A model generated the notes under the pieces. That model saw only the letters and a list, made by a program, of their open reading frames with translations, was not told the DNA's origin and did not search any database. DNA of 64,000 bases from Amycolatopsis camponoti (GTDB taxonomy: Bacteria; Actinomycetota; Actinomycetes; Mycobacteriales; Pseudonocardiaceae): assembly GCF_902497555.1 (NCBI RefSeq), contig NZ_CABVGP010000002.1:1004501-1068500 (forward strand), given 5' to 3'. Made by a program: the position numbers and the translations under genes. Below, piece after piece: positions 9,391 to 17,387 of this stretch (position 1 is the stretch's first letter; each line of letters starts with the position of its first letter).

Positions 9391-9965
9391 AGCGAGCGCC
9401 GGGCGTCGTTGAGCACCTCGGCCGCGCGGGCCTGCTGGCTTTCGGAGCCCGCCCGCATGATCTGCACGACGGCGGCGGCCAGGTTCTTGCCCGCCTTCGC
9501 GAGCCCGACCTCGGACGCGTCGACGTCCTGCGCGATGTGCTCCCACGGCGGGGTGCTGTCCTGCTCTTCCGCGGCGGTGCGGCCGGCGTCGGTCAGCTCG
9601 AAGAGCTTCTTGCCGTGCTCGTCCTTGCTGATGACCAGGCCTTCGTCGGCCAGCAGCTGCAGCGTCGGGTAGACCGAGCCGGGGCTCGGGCGCCAGAAGC
9701 CGCCGGAGCGCTCGCCGATTTCGCGGATGATCTCGTAGCCGTGCCGGGGCTGCTCGGCGAGCAGCGCCAGGATCGCGGCGCGGACGTCACCGCGGCGGCT
9801 GCGCCGTCCGCCGTGACCCCGCCGGCCCGGCCCGTGACCGCGACCGCGGCCCCGCCCGCCGGGACCGAAGCCCGGGGGGAAGTCGCCGAAGCCGCCGAAG
9901 GGAGCGCGTCCGCGTTCCTGGGCGAAGGGGTGGTCTTGCATGAAGGGGTGTCGTTGCCTACGCAT
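9327..9965 (-). CDS. PadR family transcriptional regulator
   Basis: A PadR winged helix covers about residues 60-135: RRGDVRAAILALLAEQPRHG, YEIIREIGERSGGFWRPSPG and SVYPTLQLLADEGLV are the family signature. Before it is a 55-residue Gly/Arg-rich and Phe-rich leader (GRGRGRGHGPGRRGHGG) typical of actinomycete PadR-s, and after it a C-terminal dimer helix. The ATG at 9965 follows AAAGGA. A perfect palindrome sits 38 bases upstream and probably is its autoregulatory operator. No co-directional target gene lies next to it. Confidence 0.88.
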   Translation of the reverse strand: MRRQRHPFMQDHPFAQERGRAPFGGFGDFPPGFGPGGRGRGRGHGPGRRGHGGRRSRRGDVRAAILALLAEQPRHGYEIIREIGERSGGFWRPSPGSVYPTLQLLADEGLVISKDEHGKKLFELTDAGRTAAEEQDSTPPWEHIAQDVDASEVGLAKAGKNLAAAVVQIMRAGSESQQARAAEVLNDARRSLYGILGEDEDESSASPEEAAE

Positions 9966-10308
9966 GTCGTTGTTCCTTTCTCGAACGGTTGCGACTGGTT
10001 CACGATATATCGGAAACAGTCGGATGGCAACCTTGCTTCGGTGATCCCGCTCACGGAACCCGAGGCGCGCTCGCGGCCGGCGCGCTGCTCGTCGCCTGTG
10101 GTCGGCCCGAGAGGTCGAGCGCGTCCGGCGTCGGCGACCAGGTCTTCTGCTCGAGCTACAGCGCGGGCCGTCGCTAGTGGGCTGGGCGTGGTCAAGACCC
10201 GGCGCGCCATCGCGGTCGACGACGACGCGGTTCCCCGGCCTCGGCCCGATCCGGGTGAGGCAGGTCCTCGACGACCCGACGAAGGACCTGAACTGAGAAG
10301 ATCGGGCC
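9966..10308 (+). other. Intergenic region, padR-lrp
   Basis: These 343 bases hold the promoters of the divergent padR and lrp genes. Apart from the palindrome at 10003-10012 I see no gene. A plus-strand frame at 9989-10177 contains a lipobox-like ALAAGALLVACG and another frame ends in VRQVLDDPTKDLN, which may be coincidence or the remains of a decayed lipoprotein gene. Confidence 0.4.
10003..10012. promoter_or_regulatory. Palindrome CGATATATCG, candidate PadR operator
   Basis: A perfect 10-bp palindrome CGATATATCG lies 38 bases upstream of the padR start, in otherwise GC-rich DNA. PadR proteins bind AT-centred palindromes at their own promoters, and the TATAT core could double as the -10 box. 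Confidence 0.55.
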
Positions 10309-10794
10309 GTGCCCGAAACCATCGACGAGATCGACGCGCGCCTGCTGGAAGCGCTGGGGGAGGACCCGCGGTCCACGGCGGTCGCACTGGCCGAGCGGCT
10401 GGGCCTGTCCCGCAACACCGTGCAGGCCCGGCTCGCGCGGCTGGAGCAGCGCGGCGTCCTCGGCTCGTTCGAACGCCGCATCGACCCGGCGCGGCTGGGC
10501 TACCCGCTGCGGGCGTTCGTCAACGCGCAGGTCGACCAGCGGCGGCTGGCGGAGATCGCCGACGCGCTCTCGACCATCCCCGAGGTCACCGAGGTGTGCG
10601 GGCTGACCGGGGCGAGCGACCTGATGGTGCAGGTGGTGGCCGTCGACGCCGACGACCTCTACCGCATCGCCGGGCGGATCCTGGCCTCGCCGGGGGTGGA
10701 GCGGACGAACATCTCGCTCGTCATGCGCGAGCTCGTTCCCTACCGCCTGACGCCCCTGCTGGAGCGCGTGCATTCTGCGCACCCGGAGGCCTGA
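10309..10794 (+). CDS. Lrp/AsnC family transcriptional regulator
   Basis: The 161-residue protein has an N-terminal HTH (DEIDARLLEALGEDPRSTAV, ALAERLGLSRNTVQARLARL) and a C-terminal RAM/AsnC effector domain (FVNAQVDQRRLAEIADALST, VTGASDLMVQVVAVD-like core). Such proteins sense amino acids. It reads toward the E1-like gene 107 bases downstream, and boxes of dyad type are spread over its 3' end and the gap. This resembles the regulator-E1 pairing of mdeR-mdeB in pseudomonads, but no methionine lyase gene is next to it here. GTG start at 10309. Confidence 0.9.
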   Translation: MPETIDEIDARLLEALGEDPRSTAVALAERLGLSRNTVQARLARLEQRGVLGSFERRIDPARLGYPLRAFVNAQVDQRRLAEIADALSTIPEVTEVCGLTGASDLMVQVVAVDADDLYRIAGRILASPGVERTNISLVMRELVPYRLTPLLERVHSAHPEA

Positions 10795-10887
10795 GCCGTC
10801 CGATTCCGGTGTGCATTCTGCGCACTCGGCGGGGCATCGGTTGTGCGTTGCGTCCACCAGTGGTGTCCTGGTGTGCGCTTCCTGCAC
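10768..10887 (+). promoter_or_regulatory. Array of GTGC-N7-GCAC boxes before the E1-like gene (candidate Lrp sites)
   Basis: The 15-mer GTGCATTCTGCGCAC occurs identically at 10768-10782 (inside the end of the lrp gene) and 10811-10825. GTGCGCTTCCTGCAC at 10873-10887 is a variant in reverse orientation, and GTGCGTTGCGTCCAC at 10843-10857 is a weaker one. Centres are 43, 32 and 30 bases apart, near whole helical turns. This layout fits an Lrp octamer wrapping the E1 promoter. Confidence 0.6.
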
Positions 10888-10901
10888 GAAAGGTGTCGAC
10901 G

Positions 10902-13205
10902 ATGACCCAGACCACCCCGGCGGCTCGGGCGACGGGCACGCTCGCCTCCATCGAGCAGCGGGTGCTGTGGCTCGCGACGGCGATCGTGCACCAGGCCAAC
11001 CGCGTCCGGCCGAACCCGTCCGGGCTGAAGGTCGGCGGGCACCAGGCGTCGTGCGCGTCGCTGGTGTCGATCATGACGTCACTGTGGTTCCGGCACCTGC
11101 GTCCCGAGGACCGTGTCTCGGTGAAGCCGCACGCGTCGCCCGTGCTCCACGCCATCAACTACCTGCTCGGCGAGCTGGACGAGGCCTACCTGCCGACGCT
11201 GCGCGAGTTCGGCGGCCTGCAGAGCTACCCGAGCCGCGCCAAGGACCCCGACCCGGTCGACTACTCGACGGGCTCGGTCGGCATCGGCGCGACCGCCCCG
11301 ATCTGGGGCGCGCTGGCGCGCCGCTACCTGACCGCGCGGGGCAGTGCCGCGGGAAGCGGCCGGCAGTACTCGCTGGTCGGCGACGCCGAGCTGGACGAGG
11401 GCGCGATCTGGGAGGCCATCCTCGACCCGGGCGTCGCGGAGCTGGGCGAAATCGTCTGGATCGTCGACCTCAACCGGCAGTCGCTCGACCGCGTCGTGCC
11501 GAACATCGCGGCCGGGCGGCTGCAGGGCATGTTCGACGCGGCCGGCTGGCAGGTGCTGACGCTGAAGTACGGGCGGCTGCTGGAAGAGCTGTTCACCCGG
11601 CCCGGCGGCACCGAGCTGCGCGCGCGGATCGACGCGATGCCGAACCCCGAGTACCAGCGGCTGCTGCGCTGTGACGCCGCCCAGGTGCGCGACCGGCTGC
11701 CCGCGGGGAACGCGGCTCTCTCCGAGCTGGTCGCCTCGCTCGACGACGAGACGCTGCTGGCCGCGATCCGGAACCTCGGCGGCCACGACCTCGGTTCGCT
11801 CGACGAGGTCTTCGCGTCCATTTCGGACAGTCGCCCGACGGTGATCTTCGCCTACACCGTCAAGGGGCGCGGTCTCCCCACGCAGGGGCACCCGCAGAAC
11901 CACTCCTCGCTGCTGACCGTCGCGCAGATGGAAGAGCTGGCGACGTCGCTCGGGACTGACCTCGCTTCGCCGTGGGAGGGCTTCGCACCGGGCTCGCCTG
12001 AAGCTGCGTTGTGCACTGAAGTTGCTTCGCGCCTTCGCCGTCCCGCTGTTCCTTCGGCGCCTTCGCTGGAGTTGCCGGTCGACATCGGCCGGACGCCGTC
12101 CGGGACCGCGACGACGCAGGCCGCGCTGGGCCGCGTCCTGCTCGACCTGACGCGCGAAGCGCCCGAAGCGGCGAAGCGCGTCGTGACGGTCAGCCCCGAC
12201 GTCAGCTCGACCACCAACCTCGGCGGCTGGGTCAACAAGGTCGGCGTCTGGTCCGCGACCGAGCGCCGCGACTGGTTCGACGACGATCCCGAGACGATCA
12301 TGCACTGGCGGGAGAAGCCGACCGGCCAGCACGTCGAGCTGGGCATCGCCGAGACGAACCTGGTCGGCCTGCTGGGCGAGCTGGGCGCGACCTGGAGCCG
12401 CTGGGGCGAGCCGCTGCTGCCGATCGGCGTCATGTACGACCCGTTCGTCGAGCGCGCGCTGGAGCCGTGGTCGTTCGGCATCTACGCGGGCGGGCAGTCG
12501 ATCCTGATCGGCACGCCGTCCGGCGTCACGCTCGCGCCGGAGGGCGGCGCGCACCAGTCGATCACCACGCCCTCGATCGGCATCGAACAGCCCGGCTGCG
12601 TCAGCTACGAACCGGCGTTCGCGATCGACACGGAGTGGACGCTGCTGGCGGCGCTCGGCCGGCTCGGCAAGCCGGGCGGCACGTCGTCGTACTTCCGGCT
12701 CTCGACGCGGCCGGTCGACCAGACCCTGGCCGACGTGCCCACGGACCCGGCGGCGCGCGAACGGCGCCGCCGTCAGGTCGTCGCGGGCGCGTACCTGCTG
12801 CGTCGCGCGGCTTCCCCGGCGGTCACGCTGGTGGCGATGGGCGCGCTGGTGCCGGACACCCTGGCGGCGGCCGAACGGCTGGCCCAGGTGGGCGTCGAGG
12901 CCGACGTCGTGTGCGTGACCAGCCCGGGCCTGCTGTTCGAGGCCCTGCAGGCCCGGTCGGGCCGGGGCAGCGGGGAGTCGTGGATCCTCGACCAGGCGTT
13001 CCCGGCGTCGCGGGCGAAGCCGCTGGTCACGGTGCTCGACGGCCACCCGCACACGCTGGCGTTCCTGGCGGGGGTCAACCGGGTGCCGTCGGTCGCGCTG
13101 GGCGTCACGGGCTTCGGGCAGTCCGGGTCGCTGGAGGACGTGTACCGCCACCACGGCATCGACGCGGACGCGATCATCCGGGCCGCGCTGGACGTCGTCA
13201 GCTGA
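10902..13205 (+). CDS. Thiamine-diphosphate-dependent E1-type 2-oxoacid dehydrogenase / transketolase-like enzyme
   Basis: The 767-residue protein has the transketolase/homodimeric E1 layout: an N-terminal ThDP domain (KVGGHQASCASLVSIMTSLW, HASPVLHAINYLLG, then GDAELDEGAIWEA with DLNRQSLDR as the metal-ThDP motif), a central pyrimidine-binding domain with GQHVELGIAETNLVGLLGEL, and a transketolase C-terminal domain. It resembles AceE/MdeB but is shorter than AceE (about 890). It probably decarboxylates pyruvate or 2-oxobutyrate and needs an E2 not found here. The ATG at 10902 follows GAAAGG. It overlaps the convergent lipoprotein stop by 8 bases. Confidence 0.85.
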   Translation: MTQTTPAARATGTLASIEQRVLWLATAIVHQANRVRPNPSGLKVGGHQASCASLVSIMTSLWFRHLRPEDRVSVKPHASPVLHAINYLLGELDEAYLPTLREFGGLQSYPSRAKDPDPVDYSTGSVGIGATAPIWGALARRYLTARGSAAGSGRQYSLVGDAELDEGAIWEAILDPGVAELGEIVWIVDLNRQSLDRVVPNIAAGRLQGMFDAAGWQVLTLKYGRLLEELFTRPGGTELRARIDAMPNPEYQRLLRCDAAQVRDRLPAGNAALSELVASLDDETLLAAIRNLGGHDLGSLDEVFASISDSRPTVIFAYTVKGRGLPTQGHPQNHSSLLTVAQMEELATSLGTDLASPWEGFAPGSPEAALCTEVASRLRRPAVPSAPSLELPVDIGRTPSGTATTQAALGRVLLDLTREAPEAAKRVVTVSPDVSSTTNLGGWVNKVGVWSATERRDWFDDDPETIMHWREKPTGQHVELGIAETNLVGLLGELGATWSRWGEPLLPIGVMYDPFVERALEPWSFGIYAGGQSILIGTPSGVTLAPEGGAHQSITTPSIGIEQPGCVSYEPAFAIDTEWTLLAALGRLGKPGGTSSYFRLSTRPVDQTLADVPTDPAARERRRRQVVAGAYLLRRAASPAVTLVAMGALVPDTLAAAERLAQVGVEADVVCVTSPGLLFEALQARSGRGSGESWILDQAFPASRAKPLVTVLDGHPHTLAFLAGVNRVPSVALGVTGFGQSGSLEDVYRHHGIDADAIIRAALDVVS

Positions 13206-13791
13206 ACGTCGCGGCGGCGAGCATCGCGTCCATCTTCGCGTCCCAGTCGGCCGCGGACCCGTACTCGACCACGAGGATCTTGCTCGTCGGCAGCCACCAC
13301 ATCCGGACCTGGTTGTTCCGGGTCGCGTCCTCGCAGGTGACCTGCCACTTGCCGTACTCGGCCTTCTTCGGGCCGATCGGCTTGAACCCGGAGTCGAGCA
13401 GGTCGCTGCCGGTCGCGACGGGGGCGTCCCCGGGCGGCGAGGTGGCGGTGATGCACGTCGGGACGTCCGTGCCTGTGTACCAGCCGAAGGGCCGCTTCGC
13501 GCTGGGGAGGTTGATGGGCGCGTTGGGGTCCGAAGTGGCTTCGCGCAGGTCCAGCAGCCGCGCCCGGCAGACGGCGCTGCCTTCGGCGACACAGCCGTCG
13601 AGCAGGCCGTCCTGGCTCTTGCCGGTGTACGTCGCGCCGGCGGGCAGGGCGACGCGCATGGTCGCGACCTCGACCTGCGGCCCGGCGACCTTGGTCACGG
13701 TCGGGACGGGCTGCGCCTGGCCGGCGGTGGAGGTGCTGCAGGCGGCAGCGCCCAGCACCAACGCGACGGCCAGGATGAAACGGCTCCGCAC
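13198..13791 (-). CDS. Putative secreted lipoprotein
   Basis: A lipoprotein signal (RSRFILAVALVLGAAAC, Cys at residue 17 or so) is followed by a Thr/Ala/Gln spacer and about 170 residues with four further Cys. The mature part ends in WWLPTSKILVVEYGSAADWD. I do not recognise a family; similar proteins are common surface lipoproteins of mycolic-acid and related actinobacteria. GTG 13791 has AGAGGTG 5 bases upstream. It is the only gene between the E1 gene and rlmN and has its own promoter region of 174 bases shared with rlmN. Confidence 0.75.
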   Translation of the reverse strand: MRSRFILAVALVLGAAACSTSTAGQAQPVPTVTKVAGPQVEVATMRVALPAGATYTGKSQDGLLDGCVAEGSAVCRARLLDLREATSDPNAPINLPSAKRPFGWYTGTDVPTCITATSPPGDAPVATGSDLLDSGFKPIGPKKAEYGKWQVTCEDATRNNQVRMWWLPTSKILVVEYGSAADWDAKMDAMLAAATFS

Positions 13792-13965
13792 GGGTTCACC
13801 TCTTTCGTCCGCTCTTGGACTCACGACCGCCCCGGCCGGTTTCCCGGGCGATCGACAATCTAGCCAGGCGTCCGGACGCGGTGTCGTCCAGGCGGGTGAC
13901 CTGGCGTACACCCGGCGAGGGCGGCCCGGGCGGCGGCTTCGGGCACATGGGACACTGGTTCGGTT

Positions 13966-15072
13966 ATGACTGCCCTCCCGCTCGTCTTCGACGCTCCCAA
14001 GCGTGGCCTGCCGCCGCGCCACCTCGCCGACCTCACGGTGGCCGAACGCGCCGCCGCCGTCGCCGAGCTGGGGGAGAAGCCGTTCCGCGCGAAGCAGCTG
14101 TCGAACCACTACTTCTCGCGCCTGACGGTCGACCCCGCGGAGATGACGGACATCCCGGCGGCGTCCCGCTCGCGCCTCGTCGAGTCGTTGATGCCGACGC
14201 TGCTGACCGAGGTCCGCGCGCTGGAGGCCGACAACGGCGCGACCCGCAAGACGCTGTGGCGCGCGCACGACGGCACGCTCCTGGAGAGCGTCCTGATGCG
14301 CTACCCGGACCGCGCGACGCTGTGCATCTCGAGCCAGGCCGGCTGCGGCATGGCGTGCCCGTTCTGCGCGACGGGCCAGGGCGGTCTCGACCGGAACCTG
14401 TCGACGGCGGAGATCGTGGACCAGGTCCGCTCGGCGGCGGCGGTCATGCGCGACGGCACGATGCCCGGTGGCCCGGGGCGGCTGTCCAACATCGTCTTCA
14501 TGGGCATGGGTGAGCCCCTGGCCAACTACAAGCGCGTGGTGGCGGCGGTCCGGCGGATCACCGATCCGGCGCCGGGTGGGCTGGGGATCGGTCAGCGGTC
14601 GGTGACGGTGTCGACGGTGGGTCTGGCGCCGGCGATCCGGAAGCTGGCGGACGAGAAGATGCAGGTGCGGCTGGCGGTGTCGTTGCATACGCCGGATGAC
14701 GAGCTGCGGGACACGTTGGTGCCGGTGAACGAGCGGTGGTCGGTGGACGAGGTTCTGTCGGCGGCGCGGTATTACGCCGACACTTCCGGACGGCGGGTGT
14801 CCATTGAGTACGCGCTCATCCGGGACATCAACGACCAGCCCTGGCGAGCTGAGCTGCTCGCGAAGCGGTTGCGGAAGCATCTGGGTCAGTTGGTGCACGT
14901 GAACGTGATTCCGTTGAACCCGACGCCGGGGTCGAAGTGGGATGCGTCGCCGAAGCCGGTGGAGCGGGAGTTCGTGCGGCTGGTGAATGCGGGCGGGGTA
15001 GCGTGCACGGTGCGTGATACGCGCGGCCAGGAGATCGCCGCTGCTTGTGGTCAGCTGGCTGCCGAAGGCTGA
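13966..15072 (+). CDS. rlmN: 23S rRNA (adenine2503-C2)-methyltransferase / tRNA A37 methyltransferase
   Basis: This 368-residue radical SAM enzyme carries [20 protein letters not shown] with the CX3CX2C cluster motif, [29 protein letters not shown], and the conserved C-terminal Cys in [22 protein letters not shown] that takes part in methyl transfer. It methylates A2503 in the peptidyl transferase centre and A37 of some tRNAs. It sits in the conserved cdsA-rlmN neighbourhood but is separated from cdsA by about 7.7 kb of accessory genes. Confidence 0.97.
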   Translation: MTALPLVFDAPKRGLPPRHLADLTVAERAAAVAELGEKPFRAKQLSNHYFSRLTVDPAEMTDIPAASRSRLVESLMPTLLTEVRALEADNGATRKTLWRAHDGTLLESVLMRYPDRATLCISSQAGCGMACPFCATGQGGLDRNLSTAEIVDQVRSAAAVMRDGTMPGGPGRLSNIVFMGMGEPLANYKRVVAAVRRITDPAPGGLGIGQRSVTVSTVGLAPAIRKLADEKMQVRLAVSLHTPDDELRDTLVPVNERWSVDEVLSAARYYADTSGRRVSIEYALIRDINDQPWRAELLAKRLRKHLGQLVHVNVIPLNPTPGSKWDASPKPVEREFVRLVNAGGVACTVRDTRGQEIAAACGQLAAEG

Positions 15073-15104
15073 GTTTTCGTTTCTATGATGGAGTGTTTGT
15101 CGTG

Positions 15105-15371
15105 ATGTATGCCCCCAGCCTGCTGGACCCGGCTGCGGAGTCGTTGAAGCTGGCGGACTTCGTCGGCGCGACGGATGTCGCCCGTGAAGCGCGGACGCTG
15201 CTCGGTGAGCGGTTCAGCTCGGTGACCTTCATGTACGTGCTGATGCGGGCGTTCGAGGTCGAGTACACGGCGGCTTGTGACGCTTCGCGGTGGCACGAGT
15301 TCCACGGCGGGCCGCGGGCGCTGTCGGATGCCGATCTGGAGAAGCTGCTCGCTCCGTGGCTTGATCGCTGA
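15105..15371 (+). CDS. Small hypothetical protein (88 aa)
   Basis: The product has no recognised domain. It is acidic to neutral with an aromatic patch (FSSVTFMYVLMRAFEVEYTA) and ends LSDADLEKLLAPWLDR. It starts 33 bases after rlmN and probably shares its transcript. GGAG lies 9-12 bases before the GTG 15102 / ATG 15105; I use the ATG. Confidence 0.6.
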   Translation: MYAPSLLDPAAESLKLADFVGATDVAREARTLLGERFSSVTFMYVLMRAFEVEYTAACDASRWHEFHGGPRALSDADLEKLLAPWLDR

Positions 15372-15446
15372 TCTTCGCGCACACTCGCACGCAACGGGAT
15401 TGCATAATCTCGGGGCGGCGCTGGTCAAGCCCGGTGCGGACGAACG

Positions 15447-15481
15447 CGATGCCTGGCGAGAGTCACCCTCGCCAGGCATCG
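15447..15481. terminator. Bidirectional terminator
   Basis: CGATGCCTGGCGAG (15447-15460) pairs with CTCGCCAGGCATCG (15468-15481), a perfect 14-bp stem with a 7-base loop between the convergent 88-residue gene and the amidinohydrolase gene. Confidence 0.8.
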
Positions 15482-15486
15482 GTGCG

Positions 15487-16284
15487 TCAGGCGGGGTTGT
15501 CCAGCGTCAACGCCGTGCAGCGGATTCCGCCGCCGCCCTTGCGGAGCTCCGTCGTGTCCAGCTCCGTCACCGCCAAGCCGAGCGAGCGGAGGTCCGCCGC
15601 CAGCCGCGGTGCTCCCGTGGTCATCGTCACCGTGCGGCCGTCGCTGATCAGGTTGAGCGCGAACGCCGCCGCCTCGGCCGGCGCCACCTCGATCAGCTCC
15701 ACGCCCAATCCTCGCAACGTCCGCAGGCTGGGTGCGTCCAGCGCCCGCGGGTTGCAGGCCAGCAGGCCCGGAGCGATCACCGCCACCGCCAGGTCCAGGT
15801 CGTACCACTGGGAACTCGTCGTGCGCAGCGGCACGATCTCGTAGTCCAGGTGCCGCGCCAAGGCGCGGAACGCGCGGATGTCCGTGCGCTGTCCGTGTGC
15901 CGCCAGCAGCAACGGCCCGCACGCCAGGGCGTCGCCCTGTCCGCTGAACGCGTACCGCGTCGAAGCCACTTCGAACTCGTGGGACTCCAGCCACGCCCGG
16001 TGGTGCGGCGTCTCGGGAGCCCGCTCGGCGGGCAGCGTCGCCAGCACCGCGCGGTTTCCCCGGACCACGGCTGCGTTGGCGGTGTAGGTCATGTCGGGGC
16101 ACGCCGGGTCCGCGTCGACGAACTCGATCTTGCGGCCCGCCGCCAGGTGCGCTTCCACGATGTTCTCGTGTTCCACGATGGCGGCTTCGACGTCGGGCTG
16201 GACGTCGACGTGCATGTACGGGTTGATCTCGTAGTCCACGCGGAAATACCGCGCGGAACACATCAGGAGTCGTTGGTGGGTCAT
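15487..16284 (-). CDS. DDAH/amidinotransferase-superfamily protein with altered active site
   Basis: The 265-residue product has the pentein fold of dimethylarginine dimethylaminohydrolases: ARYFRVDYEINPYMH at the start, PDMTYTANAAVV, FSGQGDAL (substrate guanidine contacts), ALNLISDGRTVTMTTGAP, and the terminal KGGGGIRCTALTLDNP that supplies the nucleophilic Cys. In relatives the catalytic His sits in a YHLD motif; here that stretch is WYDLDLAVAV, an Asp at that position. So it may be an altered hydrolase or have a new substrate. Last gene of a minus-strand unit after a membrane protein and a 48-residue peptide; the 92-base gap before it holds a GGGCGGGG/CCCCGCCC hairpin. Weak ribosome site. 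Confidence 0.8.
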   Translation of the reverse strand: MTHQRLLMCSARYFRVDYEINPYMHVDVQPDVEAAIVEHENIVEAHLAAGRKIEFVDADPACPDMTYTANAAVVRGNRAVLATLPAERAPETPHHRAWLESHEFEVASTRYAFSGQGDALACGPLLLAAHGQRTDIRAFRALARHLDYEIVPLRTTSSQWYDLDLAVAVIAPGLLACNPRALDAPSLRTLRGLGVELIEVAPAEAAAFALNLISDGRTVTMTTGAPRLAADLRSLGLAVTELDTTELRKGGGGIRCTALTLDNPA

Positions 16285-16376
16285 GGTTCACTCGATTCGT
16301 CGGAGTGGGCGGGCGGTCCGGGGCGGGGGAGAACCCCGCCCGGGAGGCGCGCGGCCGACGAAGCGAGCGAGCCGGG

Positions 16377-16523
16377 TCAGCCCAGGCCGCGCAGGCGGAA
16401 CAGCTCGATCGTCATGAGGTAGTCCGGCTGCGACCGGGCCGCGTCGATGCGCTGCGCGACCGTGGTGGCCGACGGGGCCGGACGCAGGGCCGCGCTCACC
16501 ACGCGCACCAGTTTGGTGATCAT
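16377..16523 (-). CDS. 48-residue peptide gene
   Basis: A short frame with an excellent ribosome site (GGAGAAAGGAAGAAGCA before ATG) encodes MITKLVRVVSAALRPAPSAT, then TVAQRIDAARSQPDYLMTIE and LFRLRGLG. It has six Arg, one Lys, no Cys and two amphipathic stretches around a proline hinge. It lies between a membrane protein gene and the DDAH-like gene on the same strand. It could be a small regulatory protein, an accessory subunit or a precursor peptide; nothing in the sequence decides between these. Confidence 0.65.
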   Translation of the reverse strand: MITKLVRVVSAALRPAPSATTVAQRIDAARSQPDYLMTIELFRLRGLG

Positions 16524-16587
16524 TGCTTCTTCCTTTCTCCGGGGAACTCGGGGGAAACCCAGGGTGCCGGTGCGCGGGGCCACCGGT

Positions 16588-16605
16588 CTGGCCAGATCCG
16601 GACAG
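16588..16605 (-). promoter_or_regulatory. 18-bp dyad CTGTCCGGATCTGGCCAG (motif copy A)
   Basis: Read on the minus strand, this near-palindrome stands 64 bases before the 48-residue peptide gene, in the gap after the membrane protein. It matches three other sites in the window (20728-20742, 20820-20836, 34181-34197) at 15 to 17 positions. Confidence 0.6.
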
Positions 16606-16607
16606 CT

Positions 16608-17180
16608 TCATCGGGTGGCGTTCAGGAAGCCGATGACGACCGCGCCCCACCAGCACAGCTGCGAAACCGCCGTGGTGAGCCCGCCCCGCACGAGCAGGCG
16701 CACGGGGACCGGGTCGTCGACGAGCGCCATGCGGTGGCCCAGCACCGTCGCGTGCACGCCGTTGACGGCGAGGACGCCGACGAGGCACAGCTTCACGATC
16801 GTCGCGGCGGAACCGAGGTCGGGGGAGAGCAGCGCGCCGCTCGCCACCAGGCCCGTCAGCCCGCCCCACACCAACAGGTGCAGCCGGGACGCGCTGTGGA
16901 CGGCCTCGGCGAACGGCACGCGCCCGAGTGCCCACAGGGCGAAGAGGTAGTCCGCGACGAGGACCGCGCCGAAGCCCAGCACGAGGGACGCGAGGTGCGC
17001 GAACAGCGCGATGTCGTGCCACGCCGTGTTCGGCCGCAGCCGCGTCGACAGCCAGATCGCGCCGGCGAGGAGCATGATCGAAGCAGACATGGCGTAATAG
17101 GCCGCGTAGCGTCGGTGAACACCGAGCCCCGGCGGACGCGGGGTGGGCGGGATCCGTACCGGGATGCCGTTGTCGAGCAT
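16608..17180 (-). CDS. Polytopic membrane protein, about 190 aa
   Basis: Five hydrophobic segments can be seen: AAYYAMSASIMLLAGAIWLS, IALFAHLASLVLGFGAVLVA, LLVWGGLTGLVASGAL, IVKLCLVGVLAVNGVHATVL and LTTAVSQLCWWGAVVIGFLN. Histidines in the second and fourth helices are conserved-looking and could bind heme or metal, as in small YwiC/DUF-type membrane proteins, but I cannot name the family. It is the first gene of the peptide/amidinohydrolase unit. The ATG at 17180 follows GGAAGGACAG closely. A 22-bp operator-like element lies about 130 bases upstream. Confidence 0.75.
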   Translation of the reverse strand: MLDNGIPVRIPPTPRPPGLGVHRRYAAYYAMSASIMLLAGAIWLSTRLRPNTAWHDIALFAHLASLVLGFGAVLVADYLFALWALGRVPFAEAVHSASRLHLLVWGGLTGLVASGALLSPDLGSAATIVKLCLVGVLAVNGVHATVLGHRMALVDDPVPVRLLVRGGLTTAVSQLCWWGAVVIGFLNATR

Positions 17181-17308
17181 GACCTGTCCTTCCGGGAAAT
17201 CCGTGGGGGAACGGGTTCCGCCGGAACGACCGGTGCGTCCGACCTGCCTGCGTCAGCGGGAAACCCGTGCTGTGCTGATTACAGGCCATCGCGGACTTGG
17301 CTGGGAGC

Positions 17309-17330
17309 GTTGTCCGCAAAGGACAATCAA
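17309..17330 (-). promoter_or_regulatory. Shared 22-bp operator-like element, copy 1
   Basis: On the minus strand it reads TTGATTGTCC, TTTGC, GGACAAC in succession. The inner TTGTCC-N5-GGACAA part is a perfect inverted repeat (17310-17326). It is 20/22 identical to the element at 23167-23188 and related to 20225-20246. Located about 130 bases upstream of the membrane-protein operon. Confidence 0.6.
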
Positions 17331-17387
17331 TCCCGGTCTTTCGGGGAGAAGACAGGGGCGGCGGCGCCGTTGCCGGGCCGTCCCGGG

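Noticed and set aside
9989..10296. Possible decayed lipoprotein gene (ALAAGALLVACG lipobox-like frame and a second frame ending VRQVLDDPTKDLN)
   Set aside because: No ribosome site, no consistent frame and no recognisable mature protein; described only as intergenic.
10902..13205. 1-deoxyxylulose-5-phosphate synthase
   Set aside because: Sequence motifs fit homodimeric E1/transketolase proteins, and the DXS central signature is not evident.
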